Assembly: GCF_900129585.1 (NCBI RefSeq)
Contig: NZ_FQWF01000005.1
Coordinates: 124,001-188,000 of the forward strand
Direction: 5' to 3'
DNA: 64,000 bases
From: Flavobacterium micromati
Lineage (GTDB): Bacteria > Bacteroidota > Bacteroidia > Flavobacteriales > Flavobacteriaceae
Within the stretch, counting starts at the first letter, position 1; each line of letters opens with the position of its first letter. Of the stretch, positions 54,371 through 63,659 are shown one piece after another. The translations under genes and the position numbers were made by a program. Under the pieces are notes generated by a model. That model was not told where the DNA came from, searched no databases, and was given only the letters and a program-made list of their open reading frames with translations.

Positions 54371-55240
54371 ATGATACAATCATCAGAATTAATATTAAAT
54401 CCAGACGGTAGTGTTTACCATTTGAATTTAAAACCAGAAAATATTGCGCATGATATAATTTTTGTAGGAGATCAAAATCGTGTTGAAAAAATCACTCAGT
54501 TTTTTGACAGTATTGAATTTTCTACTCAAAAAAGAGAATTTAAAACGCAAACAGGAATTTTTAAAGGCAAGCGAATTACAGTAATGTCTACCGGAATTGG
54601 ACCGGATAATATTGATATTGTAATCAATGAGTTAGATGCATTGGTCAACATCGATTTAGAAACTAAAACACCTAAAGAAAAATTAACCTCGCTTAACATC
54701 ATCAGGATTGGTACTTCAGGCTCGTTGCAAGCTGATATTCCTGTTGATAGTTTTGTAATGTCAAAATTTGGTTTGGGATTAGACAATATGCTGCGCTCTT
54801 ATTTGATTGATGAAGTTTCAAATCCTGAAATGGAAGATGCTTTTGTAAAACATACCAATTGGGATGTGAGAAAAGGAAAACCTTACGTTATTGCTTGTTC
54901 TGCAAAATTAGAAAAAATGATCGAAAGTGATAAAATGCATAAAGGAATCACGGCCACCGCTGGTGGTTTTTACGGTCCACAAGGAAGGGTTTTGCGACTG
55001 AACATTCAAGATGAAGCTTTAAATTCTAAAATGGATAATTTTAGTTTTGGTGACAACCAAATCACAAATTTAGAGATGGAAACTGCGGCAATATATGGAC
55101 TCTCGGCGCTTTTAGGACATAACGCACTTTCTTTGAACGCTATAATTGCTAATCGCGCTTCGGGAACTTTTAGCGAAGATCCGTACAAAGCAGTTGATGA
55201 ATTGATTGCCTATACATTAGAAAAAATTGCTTTAGGATAA
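54371..55240 (+). CDS. nucleoside phosphorylase (PNP/UDP family)
   Basis: 289 residues. HDIIFVGDQNRVEKI and STGIGPDNIDIVINELDAL are the phosphate and nucleoside regions of uridine/purine phosphorylases, with RIGTSGSLQADIPV, and MEMETAAIY replaced by NLEMETAAIYGLSALLGH, which keeps the ribose-binding Glu. Cleaves a nucleoside with phosphate, base specificity undecided. Cytoplasmic. Confidence 0.9.
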   Translation: MIQSSELILNPDGSVYHLNLKPENIAHDIIFVGDQNRVEKITQFFDSIEFSTQKREFKTQTGIFKGKRITVMSTGIGPDNIDIVINELDALVNIDLETKTPKEKLTSLNIIRIGTSGSLQADIPVDSFVMSKFGLGLDNMLRSYLIDEVSNPEMEDAFVKHTNWDVRKGKPYVIACSAKLEKMIESDKMHKGITATAGGFYGPQGRVLRLNIQDEALNSKMDNFSFGDNQITNLEMETAAIYGLSALLGHNALSLNAIIANRASGTFSEDPYKAVDELIAYTLEKIALG

Positions 55241-55307
55241 GAAAATTTAGTTTTCAAAATCTTACTCATTTGTGGTTTTAAAAAAGTTTTTATTATTTTT
55301 TTAAAAC

Positions 55308-55315
55308 TACATTTG
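55308..55315 (+). promoter_or_regulatory. TAnnTTTG -7 box of the SDR gene
   Basis: TACATTTG is 20 bases before ATG 55336. Confidence 0.5.
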
Positions 55316-55335
55316 CTTTTTAGAATAAAACGATA

Positions 55336-56460
55336 ATGAAAATAATACTTACAGGTGCAACAGGATTACTAGGATCTCAAATAATGTATGAAATATTAGA
55401 GTTTTTTATCAATAAAAAAATTGATGGCAAACTAATTATTTTTGCAAGAAATAAAGGTAAAAATTCAGCTTCCGATCGTATAAACGAACTTTTATCTAGT
55501 AGTTATACGCCAAAAAATATTCGAGATAAGGGAATAAAAAAACTGCATGAATATTTAGAAATTATTGATACTGATTTGGCATTAGTTCAGGAAACTGTTT
55601 TAAATGAAATTACAGATGCATATTTCATTCATTCTGCTGGATTTGTAAATTTATCGACTGATGAAGAACATCGAGAAAAGATTTTTGACGAAAACACTAA
55701 AATTACAAAAGCCCTTTTTGGTATATTTCATCCTTTCATAAAAAAATTCATTTATATAGGAACTGCCTTTTCTTCTGGAAATCGCAAAGGCATGATAGAT
55801 AATGATTTTCATAATTTAGGATTTAAACCAGATCATCGAAACGCGTATGAAAATGCTAAATTTCACTCGGAAAATTTTATTGCAGAAGAATGTAAAAAAA
55901 TCGGTTTGCCATTTCAAATTCTGCGTCCTAGTGTTATTGGAGGCAAGATGTTAAGTAAAGAGAATCCCTATTTTATTTCGAAATACATGGTATTTTATCT
56001 TTTGGCAAAATTCTTTTACGTTCTTTCTCAACGAAAAGGGAATCAAGAAAATATCCGTTTTATGATTAATGACGACACCGTACTGAATATTATTCCTGTT
56101 GATTATGTGGCTAAAGTAATTGTAAACTCCTTGGATAGAGACGATATTGAGCAACTCAATATTGTTCATGATAAAAGTTTCAATATGACGCACGGATTGC
56201 AAATAATTATGAAGGAAGTGGGATATTCTAATTATACGTTAGTCCCAAATTCAGAAGATTTTAAGTATGCGAATTCGATAGAAAAAATGTATTACGAAAG
56301 TATTGGCAAACATTTAAATCCTTACTTTACGACAACTGCCAATGAATACGACACTACTGTATTGAAATCAATTCTCGAAATACCAAAACTGGATCAAGAC
56401 GCCTTAACAAATATGATTCGTTACGCAAAATTGAATAATTTTAAAGATATAAATGTATAA
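55336..56460 (+). CDS. extended SDR, fatty-acyl-CoA-reductase-like
   Basis: 374 residues. N-terminal Rossmann motif TGATGLLGSQI and NAD(P)-binding fold, then the active-site YxxxK in NAYENAKFHSE. The region FIHSAGFVNLSTD and IPVDYVAKVIVNSL resemble the male-sterility/NAD_binding_4 group, which reduces activated acyl groups. The substrate is unknown. It heads a plus-strand group with three more genes: the gap to the acetyltransferase is 36 bases. Confidence 0.85.
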   Translation: MKIILTGATGLLGSQIMYEILEFFINKKIDGKLIIFARNKGKNSASDRINELLSSSYTPKNIRDKGIKKLHEYLEIIDTDLALVQETVLNEITDAYFIHSAGFVNLSTDEEHREKIFDENTKITKALFGIFHPFIKKFIYIGTAFSSGNRKGMIDNDFHNLGFKPDHRNAYENAKFHSENFIAEECKKIGLPFQILRPSVIGGKMLSKENPYFISKYMVFYLLAKFFYVLSQRKGNQENIRFMINDDTVLNIIPVDYVAKVIVNSLDRDDIEQLNIVHDKSFNMTHGLQIIMKEVGYSNYTLVPNSEDFKYANSIEKMYYESIGKHLNPYFTTTANEYDTTVLKSILEIPKLDQDALTNMIRYAKLNNFKDINV

Positions 56461-56496
56461 TTAAAAAATAATTACAAATATCAGTAATTTAAAAAT

Positions 56497-57024
56497 ATGA
56501 ATCTTATTCTAGAAACCGAACGATTGATTTTACGAGAAATGAAATTATCAGATGCGGATGCATTATTTGAAATGGACAGAAACCCCAATGTACATCAATA
56601 TCTTTGGAATAAACCCATAACTGATACTAGTGAAGTTAATGCTTATATTGATAACGTTAGAAAGCAATATCTAGATAATAGAATTGGACGATTTGTGGTT
56701 GTTTTAAAAGAAACCAATGAACTAATTGGTTGGGCTGGATTAAAATATATTACCGAAATGGTCAATAATAAAATTAATTTTTATGATATTGGCTATCGAT
56801 TGAATGAAAAATTCTGGGGAAAAGGATACGCAAGCGAAGCTAGTTTCGCATGGATTGAATACGGATTTTCCAAAATGAATATCAAAGTAATTGAAGCTGT
56901 TGCTCATAAAGATAACGTAGCATCAAACATCATCCTACAAAAAATTGGACTAAAAATGACGGATCAATTTATGGAAGACGACATTCCTTGGAATTGGTAT
57001 GAACTAAATAATCCCAATACATAA
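56497..57024 (+). CDS. GNAT-family acetyltransferase (RimJ/RimL-like)
   Basis: 175 residues. LETERLILREMKLSDADALFEM, then IGYRLNEKFWGKGYASEASFAWIEYGF contains the acetyl-CoA-binding Q/RxxGxA region (WGKGYASEA). Close to the group that modifies N-terminal residues of ribosomal proteins or small amines. Its stop overlaps the next ATG by one base, so translation may be coupled. Confidence 0.92.
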   Translation: MNLILETERLILREMKLSDADALFEMDRNPNVHQYLWNKPITDTSEVNAYIDNVRKQYLDNRIGRFVVVLKETNELIGWAGLKYITEMVNNKINFYDIGYRLNEKFWGKGYASEASFAWIEYGFSKMNIKVIEAVAHKDNVASNIILQKIGLKMTDQFMEDDIPWNWYELNNPNT

Positions 57025-57875
57025 TGAAAACAATAAAAATTGCTGGAGTTCCAGAACATTTTAATTTACCTTGGCATTTAGCAATTAAAAATGGTGATTT
57101 CGAAAAAGAAAATATCGATTTGCAATGGACTGATGTTCCCGAAGGTACAGGTAAAATGTGCCAAATGCTTCGAAATGGTGAAACGGATATTGCTGTTATA
57201 TTAACTGAGGGAATTGTAAAAGATATTACAGCTGGAAATCCCAGTAAAATTGTTCAAGTTTATGTTGAAAGTCCATTAATTTGGGGGATTCATGTCGCAG
57301 CTAGTTCCAGTTTTGAAACAATTGACGACTTAGAAAACAAAAAAATCGCTATTTCTCGTTTGGGTTCTGGATCACAGTTGATGGCGTATGTAAATGCAAA
57401 TAAGCAAGGTTGGAAAACTGATAATCTGCATTTTGAGATTGTAAATACAATCGACGGTGCTGTGCAAGCTTTAACAAATGGAACTGCCGATTATTTTATG
57501 TGGGAGCATTTTATGACTAAACCATTAGTAGATCAAGGAATTTTTAGAAGAGTAGCTGACTGCCCTACTCCATGGCCTTGTTTTGTAATTGCCGTTTCTG
57601 ATGAAATATTAGAAAAGCAACCTACAATAATTGCAACAATTTTAAAAATCATAAATAAAACAACGCAAGATTTCAAAAGCATTCCAAGTGTAGAGGAAAC
57701 CTTAGCTTCAAAGTATTCACAGAAAACGGAAGATATTAGAGAGTGGCTTACTTTAACCCAATGGTCGCAAAATTCTTTATCGGAAGAAATGTTAAACAAA
57801 GTTCAAAACCAACTTTTTGAACTCAAAATCATAGATAAAAAAGGTACTTTTGAAGATATTGTAAAAGTAGTGTAG
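57024..57875 (+). CDS. NMT1/THI5-like solute-binding-fold protein, apparently cytoplasmic
   Basis: 283 residues. A type 2 periplasmic-binding fold: VPEHFNLPWHLAIKNGDFEKENIDLQW, TDIAVILTEGIV, LENKKIAISRLGSGSQLMAY and NGTADYFMWEHFMTK. There is no signal peptide and no ABC permease or ATPase nearby, so this is not a typical transporter part. It resembles the group named after Candida Ca3427 (from memory). Coupled to the acetyltransferase by a one-base overlap. Confidence 0.88.
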   Translation: MKTIKIAGVPEHFNLPWHLAIKNGDFEKENIDLQWTDVPEGTGKMCQMLRNGETDIAVILTEGIVKDITAGNPSKIVQVYVESPLIWGIHVAASSSFETIDDLENKKIAISRLGSGSQLMAYVNANKQGWKTDNLHFEIVNTIDGAVQALTNGTADYFMWEHFMTKPLVDQGIFRRVADCPTPWPCFVIAVSDEILEKQPTIIATILKIINKTTQDFKSIPSVEETLASKYSQKTEDIREWLTLTQWSQNSLSEEMLNKVQNQLFELKIIDKKGTFEDIVKVV

Positions 57876-57897
57876 AGTGCCTCTTTTATTTTAACTT

Positions 57898-58830
57898 ATG
57901 ATAGAAATAAAAAAATTTAATTTTCAAGATGTCAAACAAAAGTTTCAGGTCAAAAAACCATGGGATGATGTGATAATTCTTATCTTAAATATTTTAATTG
58001 CATTACCGCTTTTTATCATCTTACATCAAAATTTAATCAATCCTAACTGGTTTTTAAACATTGATAGAGTTGTTCTTTTCGTAGCAATGGTTATTGTAAT
58101 TCAGATAATTTTACGTTTGTTAAGAACCATTATTATTGTTTGTATTCTTTTATATTTAATTCTTTTGATCTATGGTTCAACTATTGGAAACTACGGATTT
58201 AACAGCGTTTATGAAGATTATAATTCAATGATGTACTCAATGTCTTACAATCCCTATCCGCAAGATATAATAATTGCAAAACTGCTTCCTTTCCCAAATA
58301 AATCGAAAATTATTAATGCAATTGAATATCAAAATCCTAAAATTAGAAATTTTGCTATCAAAGCAACCAGCGAGCATTTTAAAGAGATAAAAGGATATTC
58401 TGAATACCGAACCATAATTCAATGTTTTGCCGTATTCAAAGAAATTAATAGTAGATGGAACTATGTAAGCGATCCAAAAGCTGGTGATTACATTGCTACA
58501 GCAACGGAATCCTTGCTTTATTTTTCAGGTGATTGTGATGACCATTCTATACTCATGGCTGCGAGTGTGCGATCTATAGGAGGAACTCCAAGATTGATTC
58601 ACACTAAAGGGCATATTTATCCAGAAATACTTATTGGATCACAAACTGATCTTGAAGCAATAAATTTTTTAATAAAAAATGAATTATTTCCAATTGAAAG
58701 TAGTGGTAAAAAACTTTATTATCATGTTGATGAAAGAGGACAAATTTGGATGAATTTAGATTATACCGCTAAATATCCCGGTGGGCCTTTTATGTCTGAG
58801 GAAATATTAGGTGCTTTAACTCTAGATTAA
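57898..58830 (+). CDS. transglutaminase-like membrane protein
   Basis: 310 residues. Three hydrophobic helices near residues 25-45, 56-74 and 78-97, then a transglutaminase-like cysteine-protease core with Cys in SGDCDDHSILMAASVRSIG, His in KGHIYPEILIG and Asp in MNLDYTAKYPGG. The triad is complete, so it is likely active, on an unknown substrate. It closes the four-gene group, 22 bases past the previous gene. Confidence 0.85.
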   Translation: MIEIKKFNFQDVKQKFQVKKPWDDVIILILNILIALPLFIILHQNLINPNWFLNIDRVVLFVAMVIVIQIILRLLRTIIIVCILLYLILLIYGSTIGNYGFNSVYEDYNSMMYSMSYNPYPQDIIIAKLLPFPNKSKIINAIEYQNPKIRNFAIKATSEHFKEIKGYSEYRTIIQCFAVFKEINSRWNYVSDPKAGDYIATATESLLYFSGDCDDHSILMAASVRSIGGTPRLIHTKGHIYPEILIGSQTDLEAINFLIKNELFPIESSGKKLYYHVDERGQIWMNLDYTAKYPGGPFMSEEILGALTLD

Positions 58831-59104
58831 AAATAATATAATTTAAGCATCACTTGCTATTACATTTACAAGTTCAAATATTTTTGAAAAAATTATTTTG
58901 ACTGTTTTTAGCTAAAAACGTATTTGAAATTTGCGCTATTCTTTACATTTAACTTAGATGCGTAATCCGCAATCATCTTTTGCAGCAGTTTTAGTTTAAA
59001 AATAAAGAGCTACTATTTTCATCAATATTTCCTTTCTCTATAGTTTTACCAGTCAACTTTGACTAAATTGAAAAAATAAAACTGACTGTACAATAAAATA
59101 TATT

Positions 59105-61363
59105 ATGGAAAATTCAAAATTAAAAGTATTTATACCATTCTTTAATCTTATTTGGTCCGATGACCTCTTAACTCAAAAAGAACATCTGATAATAAAAGAT
59201 TTTATACAAGTACAAAACTGGCTAACAATAAACGAAAAGGAATTTCTTGCTTCTCAAATAGCTATCTCTAATCCACCTTCTCGAATTGTATTAACAACTT
59301 GGAAATCAGAAATTGATAAGGCTATAGCGCAAAATCCGCGTGTGCAATCGATCTTTGATATAGTGCTCGAACTATCTAACAACGATATTCTAATAAAAGG
59401 GCTTGCAACTGATTTTATCCAATTAGAAAATGATTTGGGAATTCTTGGTGAAGAAGTAGTCTCAAATTTTAAAAAAAATGCGACGACTTTTACTTCTACT
59501 CACCATTCGGCACCGACGTTTGAAATTGCAAAACTTACACAAATACTAGATGGAAAGCAATCAGCCATTATTCAAAAAGTAAAAGCAATTATAAGCAGAC
59601 CTGAATTTGCTTACGAAACCTCCACTGATACCGCTATTTACCGTGAAAAAGTGTATGAATGGTGTAAAATTTTAGCAGACGAGAATTTGGGGAACATGGC
59701 CTATCCTAAAAAATATGGTGGCGGAGAAAACATAGCTGATTACTTTGCAATAATGGAAACGCTGAGTTATCATGATTTAAGTCTGGTGATTAAATTTGGT
59801 GTGCAATTTGGACTTTGGGGAATGAGCATTCATTCGCTTGGAACAGAAAAACACTATCAAAAATATTTAAAAGATATTGGCACACTAAAACTACCTGGTT
59901 GTTTTGCAATGTCAGAAACCAATCATGGTTCGAATGTAAAAGGTCTAGAAACTACCGCAACATATAACCACAAGGATAAAACATTCCTTATTCATACCCC
60001 ACATGAAAAAGCCCAAAAAGAATATATAGGGAATGCGGCGGTTCATGGGCAAATGGCAACTGTTTTTGCAAAATTGATTATTGATGAAGTTGACTATGGT
60101 GTAAATGCTTTTGTTGTTCCTTTACGTGACGAAAACAATGTAATTTTGAAAGGAATTACAATCAAGGATTGTGGATTAAAAATGGGACTCAATGGCGTTG
60201 ATAATGGAATAATTCGTTTTGACAATGTTATCATTCCAAAAGATAATATGTTAGATCGTTTTGCTTCTATAAATGACCAAGGAAAATTTGAAAGTCCTAT
60301 TCCCAGTGACAACCGCAGATTTTTTACAATGTTAGGCACTTTAGTTGGAGGAAGAATTGGAATTCCAAGATCAGCTTTGGCTGCAGCCAAATCAGGACTA
60401 ACAATAGCAATTAAATATAGCGACAAACGCAAGCAATTTGGTCCCGAAGGTGGTGAAGAAGTTTCGATATTAAATTATCGCATGCACCAACGAAGACTTT
60501 TTCCGCTGCTTGCAAAAACGTATGCGATACATTTTGCTTTGCAGTATGTAACTACTCGTTTTATAGAAAGAACTGAACTCGAAATGCCAGAAATTGAGGC
60601 ACTAGCGGCTGGTATGAAAGCGTATGCGACTTGGAATACCACAGCGACTTTACAAGAGTGTCGCGAGGCTTGCGGCGGCAAAGGATATTTGTCTGAAAAT
60701 AGAATTGGTGCTTTAAAAAACGATACAGAAATCTACACTACTTTTGAGGGTGACAATACCGTATTGATGCAATTAGTGGCTAAAAATAGACTAGCAGAAT
60801 TCCGTAAAACGTATGGTAAAATGGACGCAATGGGAATTATAAGTTATGTATATGAAAACACCAAAACAGTAATCGCTGAGAAAAATCCAATTGTAACAAG
60901 AAAGACTGATGAAGCACATTTACTAGATTCTGCTTTTCATTTGAGTGCTTTTGAATATCGAGAGAAAACAATATTAGCCTCAGCAGCAAAGCGATTAAAA
61001 AAATTAATTATCGGTGGTTTAGAACCTTATGATGCCTTTAATGTGGTGCAGCACCAAATGATCGATGTTGCGCAAGCGTACTTAGATCGTATCGTTTTAG
61101 AACAATTTGTAAAAGCGTTAGAAAGTTTCGAAGATCCACAAAGTAAGGTTATAGTAGCTAAATTGAGCCAACTCTATGCACTTTCACAAATAGAAAAAAA
61201 TAAAGGATGGTACCTTGAAGATGGATATTTAGAACCTGTTAAAACAAAAGCAATTCGGAAAATGGTAAACCAATTGTGCTGGGAACTTAGACCAGAAGCA
61301 GTTTCACTAGTAAATGCCTTTGCCATTCCAGATAGTTGTCTTGCTGCACCAATAGTAATGTAA
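59105..61363 (+). CDS. acyl-CoA dehydrogenase / acyl-CoA oxidase-like flavoprotein
   Basis: 752 residues. The acyl-CoA dehydrogenase core is clear (FAMSETNHGSNVKGLETTA, the FAD region, SALAAAKSGLTIAIKYSDKRKQFG, GGKGYLSENRIGALKNDTEIYTTFEGDNTVL), preceded by about 120 residues and followed by about 150. The length and the acid/base glutamate placement in FEGDN resemble the oxidase-like form found in Flavobacterium. It starts a fatty-acid beta-oxidation step. A terminator follows. Confidence 0.93.
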   Translation: MENSKLKVFIPFFNLIWSDDLLTQKEHLIIKDFIQVQNWLTINEKEFLASQIAISNPPSRIVLTTWKSEIDKAIAQNPRVQSIFDIVLELSNNDILIKGLATDFIQLENDLGILGEEVVSNFKKNATTFTSTHHSAPTFEIAKLTQILDGKQSAIIQKVKAIISRPEFAYETSTDTAIYREKVYEWCKILADENLGNMAYPKKYGGGENIADYFAIMETLSYHDLSLVIKFGVQFGLWGMSIHSLGTEKHYQKYLKDIGTLKLPGCFAMSETNHGSNVKGLETTATYNHKDKTFLIHTPHEKAQKEYIGNAAVHGQMATVFAKLIIDEVDYGVNAFVVPLRDENNVILKGITIKDCGLKMGLNGVDNGIIRFDNVIIPKDNMLDRFASINDQGKFESPIPSDNRRFFTMLGTLVGGRIGIPRSALAAAKSGLTIAIKYSDKRKQFGPEGGEEVSILNYRMHQRRLFPLLAKTYAIHFALQYVTTRFIERTELEMPEIEALAAGMKAYATWNTTATLQECREACGGKGYLSENRIGALKNDTEIYTTFEGDNTVLMQLVAKNRLAEFRKTYGKMDAMGIISYVYENTKTVIAEKNPIVTRKTDEAHLLDSAFHLSAFEYREKTILASAAKRLKKLIIGGLEPYDAFNVVQHQMIDVAQAYLDRIVLEQFVKALESFEDPQSKVIVAKLSQLYALSQIEKNKGWYLEDGYLEPVKTKAIRKMVNQLCWELRPEAVSLVNAFAIPDSCLAAPIVM

Positions 61364-61409
61364 ATGACGTTGATTATAGAATTAAAAATTTGATTTCAAC
61401 TACTATTTT

Positions 61410-61440
61410 AAAAACGCCTCAAAAATTTGAGGCGTTTTTG
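61410..61440 (+). terminator. intrinsic terminator of the acyl-CoA dehydrogenase gene
   Basis: Perfect 14-base arms AAAAACGCCTCAAA / TTTGAGGCGTTTTT with two bases between; A and T runs on both sides make it bidirectional. Confidence 0.92.
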
Positions 61441-61581
61441 CATATAAAAGCAACTTTAAGATTTTAAAAGCACTTAACACACGGCACAAAAAATTAAATA
61501 TTGAAAAACTTTTTCTATTTTAAAATTGATAATAAAAGATGATGTATTAGTTATAAAACCATTTGCCAAAATGCCAATAAA

Positions 61582-61621
61582 ATTGGGTAAGTGAGATCGT
61601 ATTGGGTAATTATTACTCAAT
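61582..61621. promoter_or_regulatory. direct repeat and dyad, candidate operator
   Basis: ATTGGGTAA occurs at 61582-61590 and 61601-61609. The second copy continues into ATTACTCAAT, so 61601-61621 is a 21-base imperfect palindrome with one mismatched pair. It lies 107 bases before ATG 61728. Confidence 0.4.
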
Positions 61622-61727
61622 CTTAAAAATCTCTGTACTTGCTAACTCCATGGTTCACAGCGTCTATTACTTTTGGAACAACAATTGGATAAGTGTTTTT
61701 AAATATTTCCAAACTTTTGTATTTAAT

Positions 61728-63137
61728 ATGAAAACACAAACTCTAATACCCACAAACATTTTATTCAATAGTCAAGAACAAAATGACACACTTATTTCTA
61801 AAGATTCTCGAAGTAAACTGAAAAACCGAATCGTTTTAACAGCAACAATGCTATTACTGCTATTAGGTGCTTCAACAGTGTACTTTTTTCAACCTGATTT
61901 TTCCGCATTTAATGAAAGTAGGATGAATTCGCCTGTTGGATTTACTTTTCTAGCAATCACAATAGTTTTATTATTATTTAAAATTTCGTTTTTATTGTAT
62001 AATATTTATTTATACTTCCAATACAAAGTTATCGAATCTGTAACGGATGATTTATTGCCAACTTGTACTGTGATTGTACCTGCATACAATGAAGGAAATT
62101 TAGTTTTTCAAACGTTAATGAGCATCGCCAATAGCGATTTTCCAAAACATAAATTACAAATTTTAGCAATTGACGATGGTAGTAAAGATGATACTTGGTC
62201 TTGGATGAAAAAAGCGAAAGAACAATTAGGAGATCAAATAGTAGTTCTTCAACAACCAGAAAATAAAGGCAAAAGACATGCATTGTATCGTGGATTTAAT
62301 TTGGGAACAGGTGAAATATTTGTGACCATTGATAGCGATTCAATTATTAAATCCAATACATTGCGAAATTTAGTTAGTCCTTTTGTAACAGACCAAAAGT
62401 GTGGAGCTGTAGCTGGAAATGTTCGTGTTTTAAATAACAAAAATGCGATCTTACCAAAAATGCTTAACGTAAGTTTTGTTATGAGTTTTGAATTCGTAAG
62501 ATCAGTTGAAAGTCAATTGGGTAGTGTCTTATGTACTCCTGGAGCCTTAGCCGCGTATAGAAGCTCAGCTGTTTTTAAATGTCTTCCAGAGTGGATTAAT
62601 CAAACTTTTATGGGTGCCGCCTCTGATATTGGCGAAGACCGAGCAATGACCAACATGATTTTAAAACAAGGAAAAAAAGTACTTTTTCAACGAAATGCAA
62701 TTGTGCTTACTGATGTACCAGAAAAGTATCAAGGATTGTACAAAATGTTTATTCGTTGGGGACGAAGCAATGTTCGTGAAAATCTAGCTATGGCAAAATA
62801 TGTTTTTACAAATTTCAAAAAAGAGTCTAAAGTAGGAACAAGATTATTGTTTGCAAACCAATTCTTAACATTGGCTATGACTTACCCATTTCTATTATTC
62901 ATGTTGTATTTTATTGTGGTACATCCCCTATTATTTTTAAGCAGTACGCTTTTAGGAATATTGATAATTTCAAGTTTTCCAGTACTTTTCTATGCTAAAA
63001 GATATAGTGCGTCAGAATCATTGTGGGCTTACGCTTATAGCATTCTATTCACATTTGGATTATTTTGGATTTCACCGTACGCAATTGCAACGGCTGGTAA
63101 GAGTGGATGGTTGACACGTGAATTACCGCAAAAGTAA
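61728..63137 (+). CDS. membrane family 2 glycosyltransferase (NodC/chitin-synthase-like)
   Basis: 469 residues from ATG 61728 (MKTQTLIPTNIL); the frame runs 42 codons upstream through the operator-like repeats, which makes the shorter start more likely. Two N-terminal helices (about 29-47 and 62-83), then the GT-A domain with VPAYNEGN, IDDGSKDDTW, the metal-binding SDS in TIDSDS, ED of GEDRAMTN and RWGRSN as the QxxRW-like motif. Three C-terminal helices follow. It polymerises a surface glycan; sugar unknown. Confidence 0.9.
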   Translation: MKTQTLIPTNILFNSQEQNDTLISKDSRSKLKNRIVLTATMLLLLLGASTVYFFQPDFSAFNESRMNSPVGFTFLAITIVLLLFKISFLLYNIYLYFQYKVIESVTDDLLPTCTVIVPAYNEGNLVFQTLMSIANSDFPKHKLQILAIDDGSKDDTWSWMKKAKEQLGDQIVVLQQPENKGKRHALYRGFNLGTGEIFVTIDSDSIIKSNTLRNLVSPFVTDQKCGAVAGNVRVLNNKNAILPKMLNVSFVMSFEFVRSVESQLGSVLCTPGALAAYRSSAVFKCLPEWINQTFMGAASDIGEDRAMTNMILKQGKKVLFQRNAIVLTDVPEKYQGLYKMFIRWGRSNVRENLAMAKYVFTNFKKESKVGTRLLFANQFLTLAMTYPFLLFMLYFIVVHPLLFLSSTLLGILIISSFPVLFYAKRYSASESLWAYAYSILFTFGLFWISPYAIATAGKSGWLTRELPQK

Positions 63138-63244
63138 ATAGCATCATTATTACCAAGATCAAAGATTATATGTTTTCAAAAATAAAGAGTATCTGTCGAG
63201 TCTGATCAATATACAAATTCTCTTTACCAATCTTTTATAAAACG

Positions 63245-63277
63245 AACCGTCTCATCATTTTTTGAGATGGTTTTTTT
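63245..63277 (+). terminator. intrinsic terminator of the glycosyltransferase gene
   Basis: AACCGTCTCA / TGAGATGGTT (one G-T pair) around eight bases, then five T. Confidence 0.88.
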
Positions 63278-63340
63278 GTACTTAATTTTTTAAGTAAAAA
63301 ATACTTTTATAGCTCCTATCGAAAAATTTCCAATTTTAGC

Positions 63341-63371
63341 AAAAAAAAACTCCTCAATTTCTTGAGAAGTT
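63341..63371 (-). terminator. terminator of tRNA-Val
   Basis: AACTCCTCAA (63348-63357) and TTGAGAAGTT (63362-63371), a ten-pair stem with one G-T pair, followed on the minus strand by seven T. Confidence 0.85.
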
Positions 63372-63375
63372 TTGT

Positions 63376-63449
63376 GGGCGATGAGGGGTTCGAACCCCCG
63401 ACCCCCTCGGTGTAAACGAGGTGCTCTGAACCAGCTGAGCTAATCGCCC
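63376..63449 (-). tRNA. tRNA-Val (anticodon UAC)
   Basis: 74 bases on the minus strand. Acceptor GGGCGAT / ATCGCCC, D arm GCTC/GAGC, anticodon stem CCTCG/CGAGG with loop TTTACAC giving UAC, T arm with TTCGAAC. CCA is not encoded. A terminator follows at 63371-63341. Confidence 0.97.
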
Positions 63450-63613
63450 TAAAGTGCTTTAGCAATTTTCGTTACCGTTATTTCTGGTGCAAATATACAG
63501 TTACAAATGGTATTCGCAAGCACTTTTTAGAAATAAATTATAAAAAATAGGCATTAATTTTCTTTTCCACTCTTTTACAGCATTTTAAATAAGGGACTAA
63601 TCGATATGATTTT

Positions 63614-63644
63614 TTTGTATTGACTTGCTATAGTCTTACCTTTG
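63614..63644 (+). promoter_or_regulatory. promoter of the ABC exporter (TTTG-N19-TAnnTTTG)
   Basis: TTTG at 63614-63617 is followed after 19 bases by TACCTTTG (63637-63644), a full Bacteroidota promoter, 15 bases before ATG 63660. Confidence 0.78.
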
Positions 63645-63659
63645 CCGCATAAATAATAA

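Larger units (their letters stand above)
61364..61727. other. 364-bp region upstream of the glycosyltransferase
   Basis: Contains the terminator at 61410-61440 and the repeat/dyad at 61582-61621. No small gene was seen. Confidence 0.5.
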
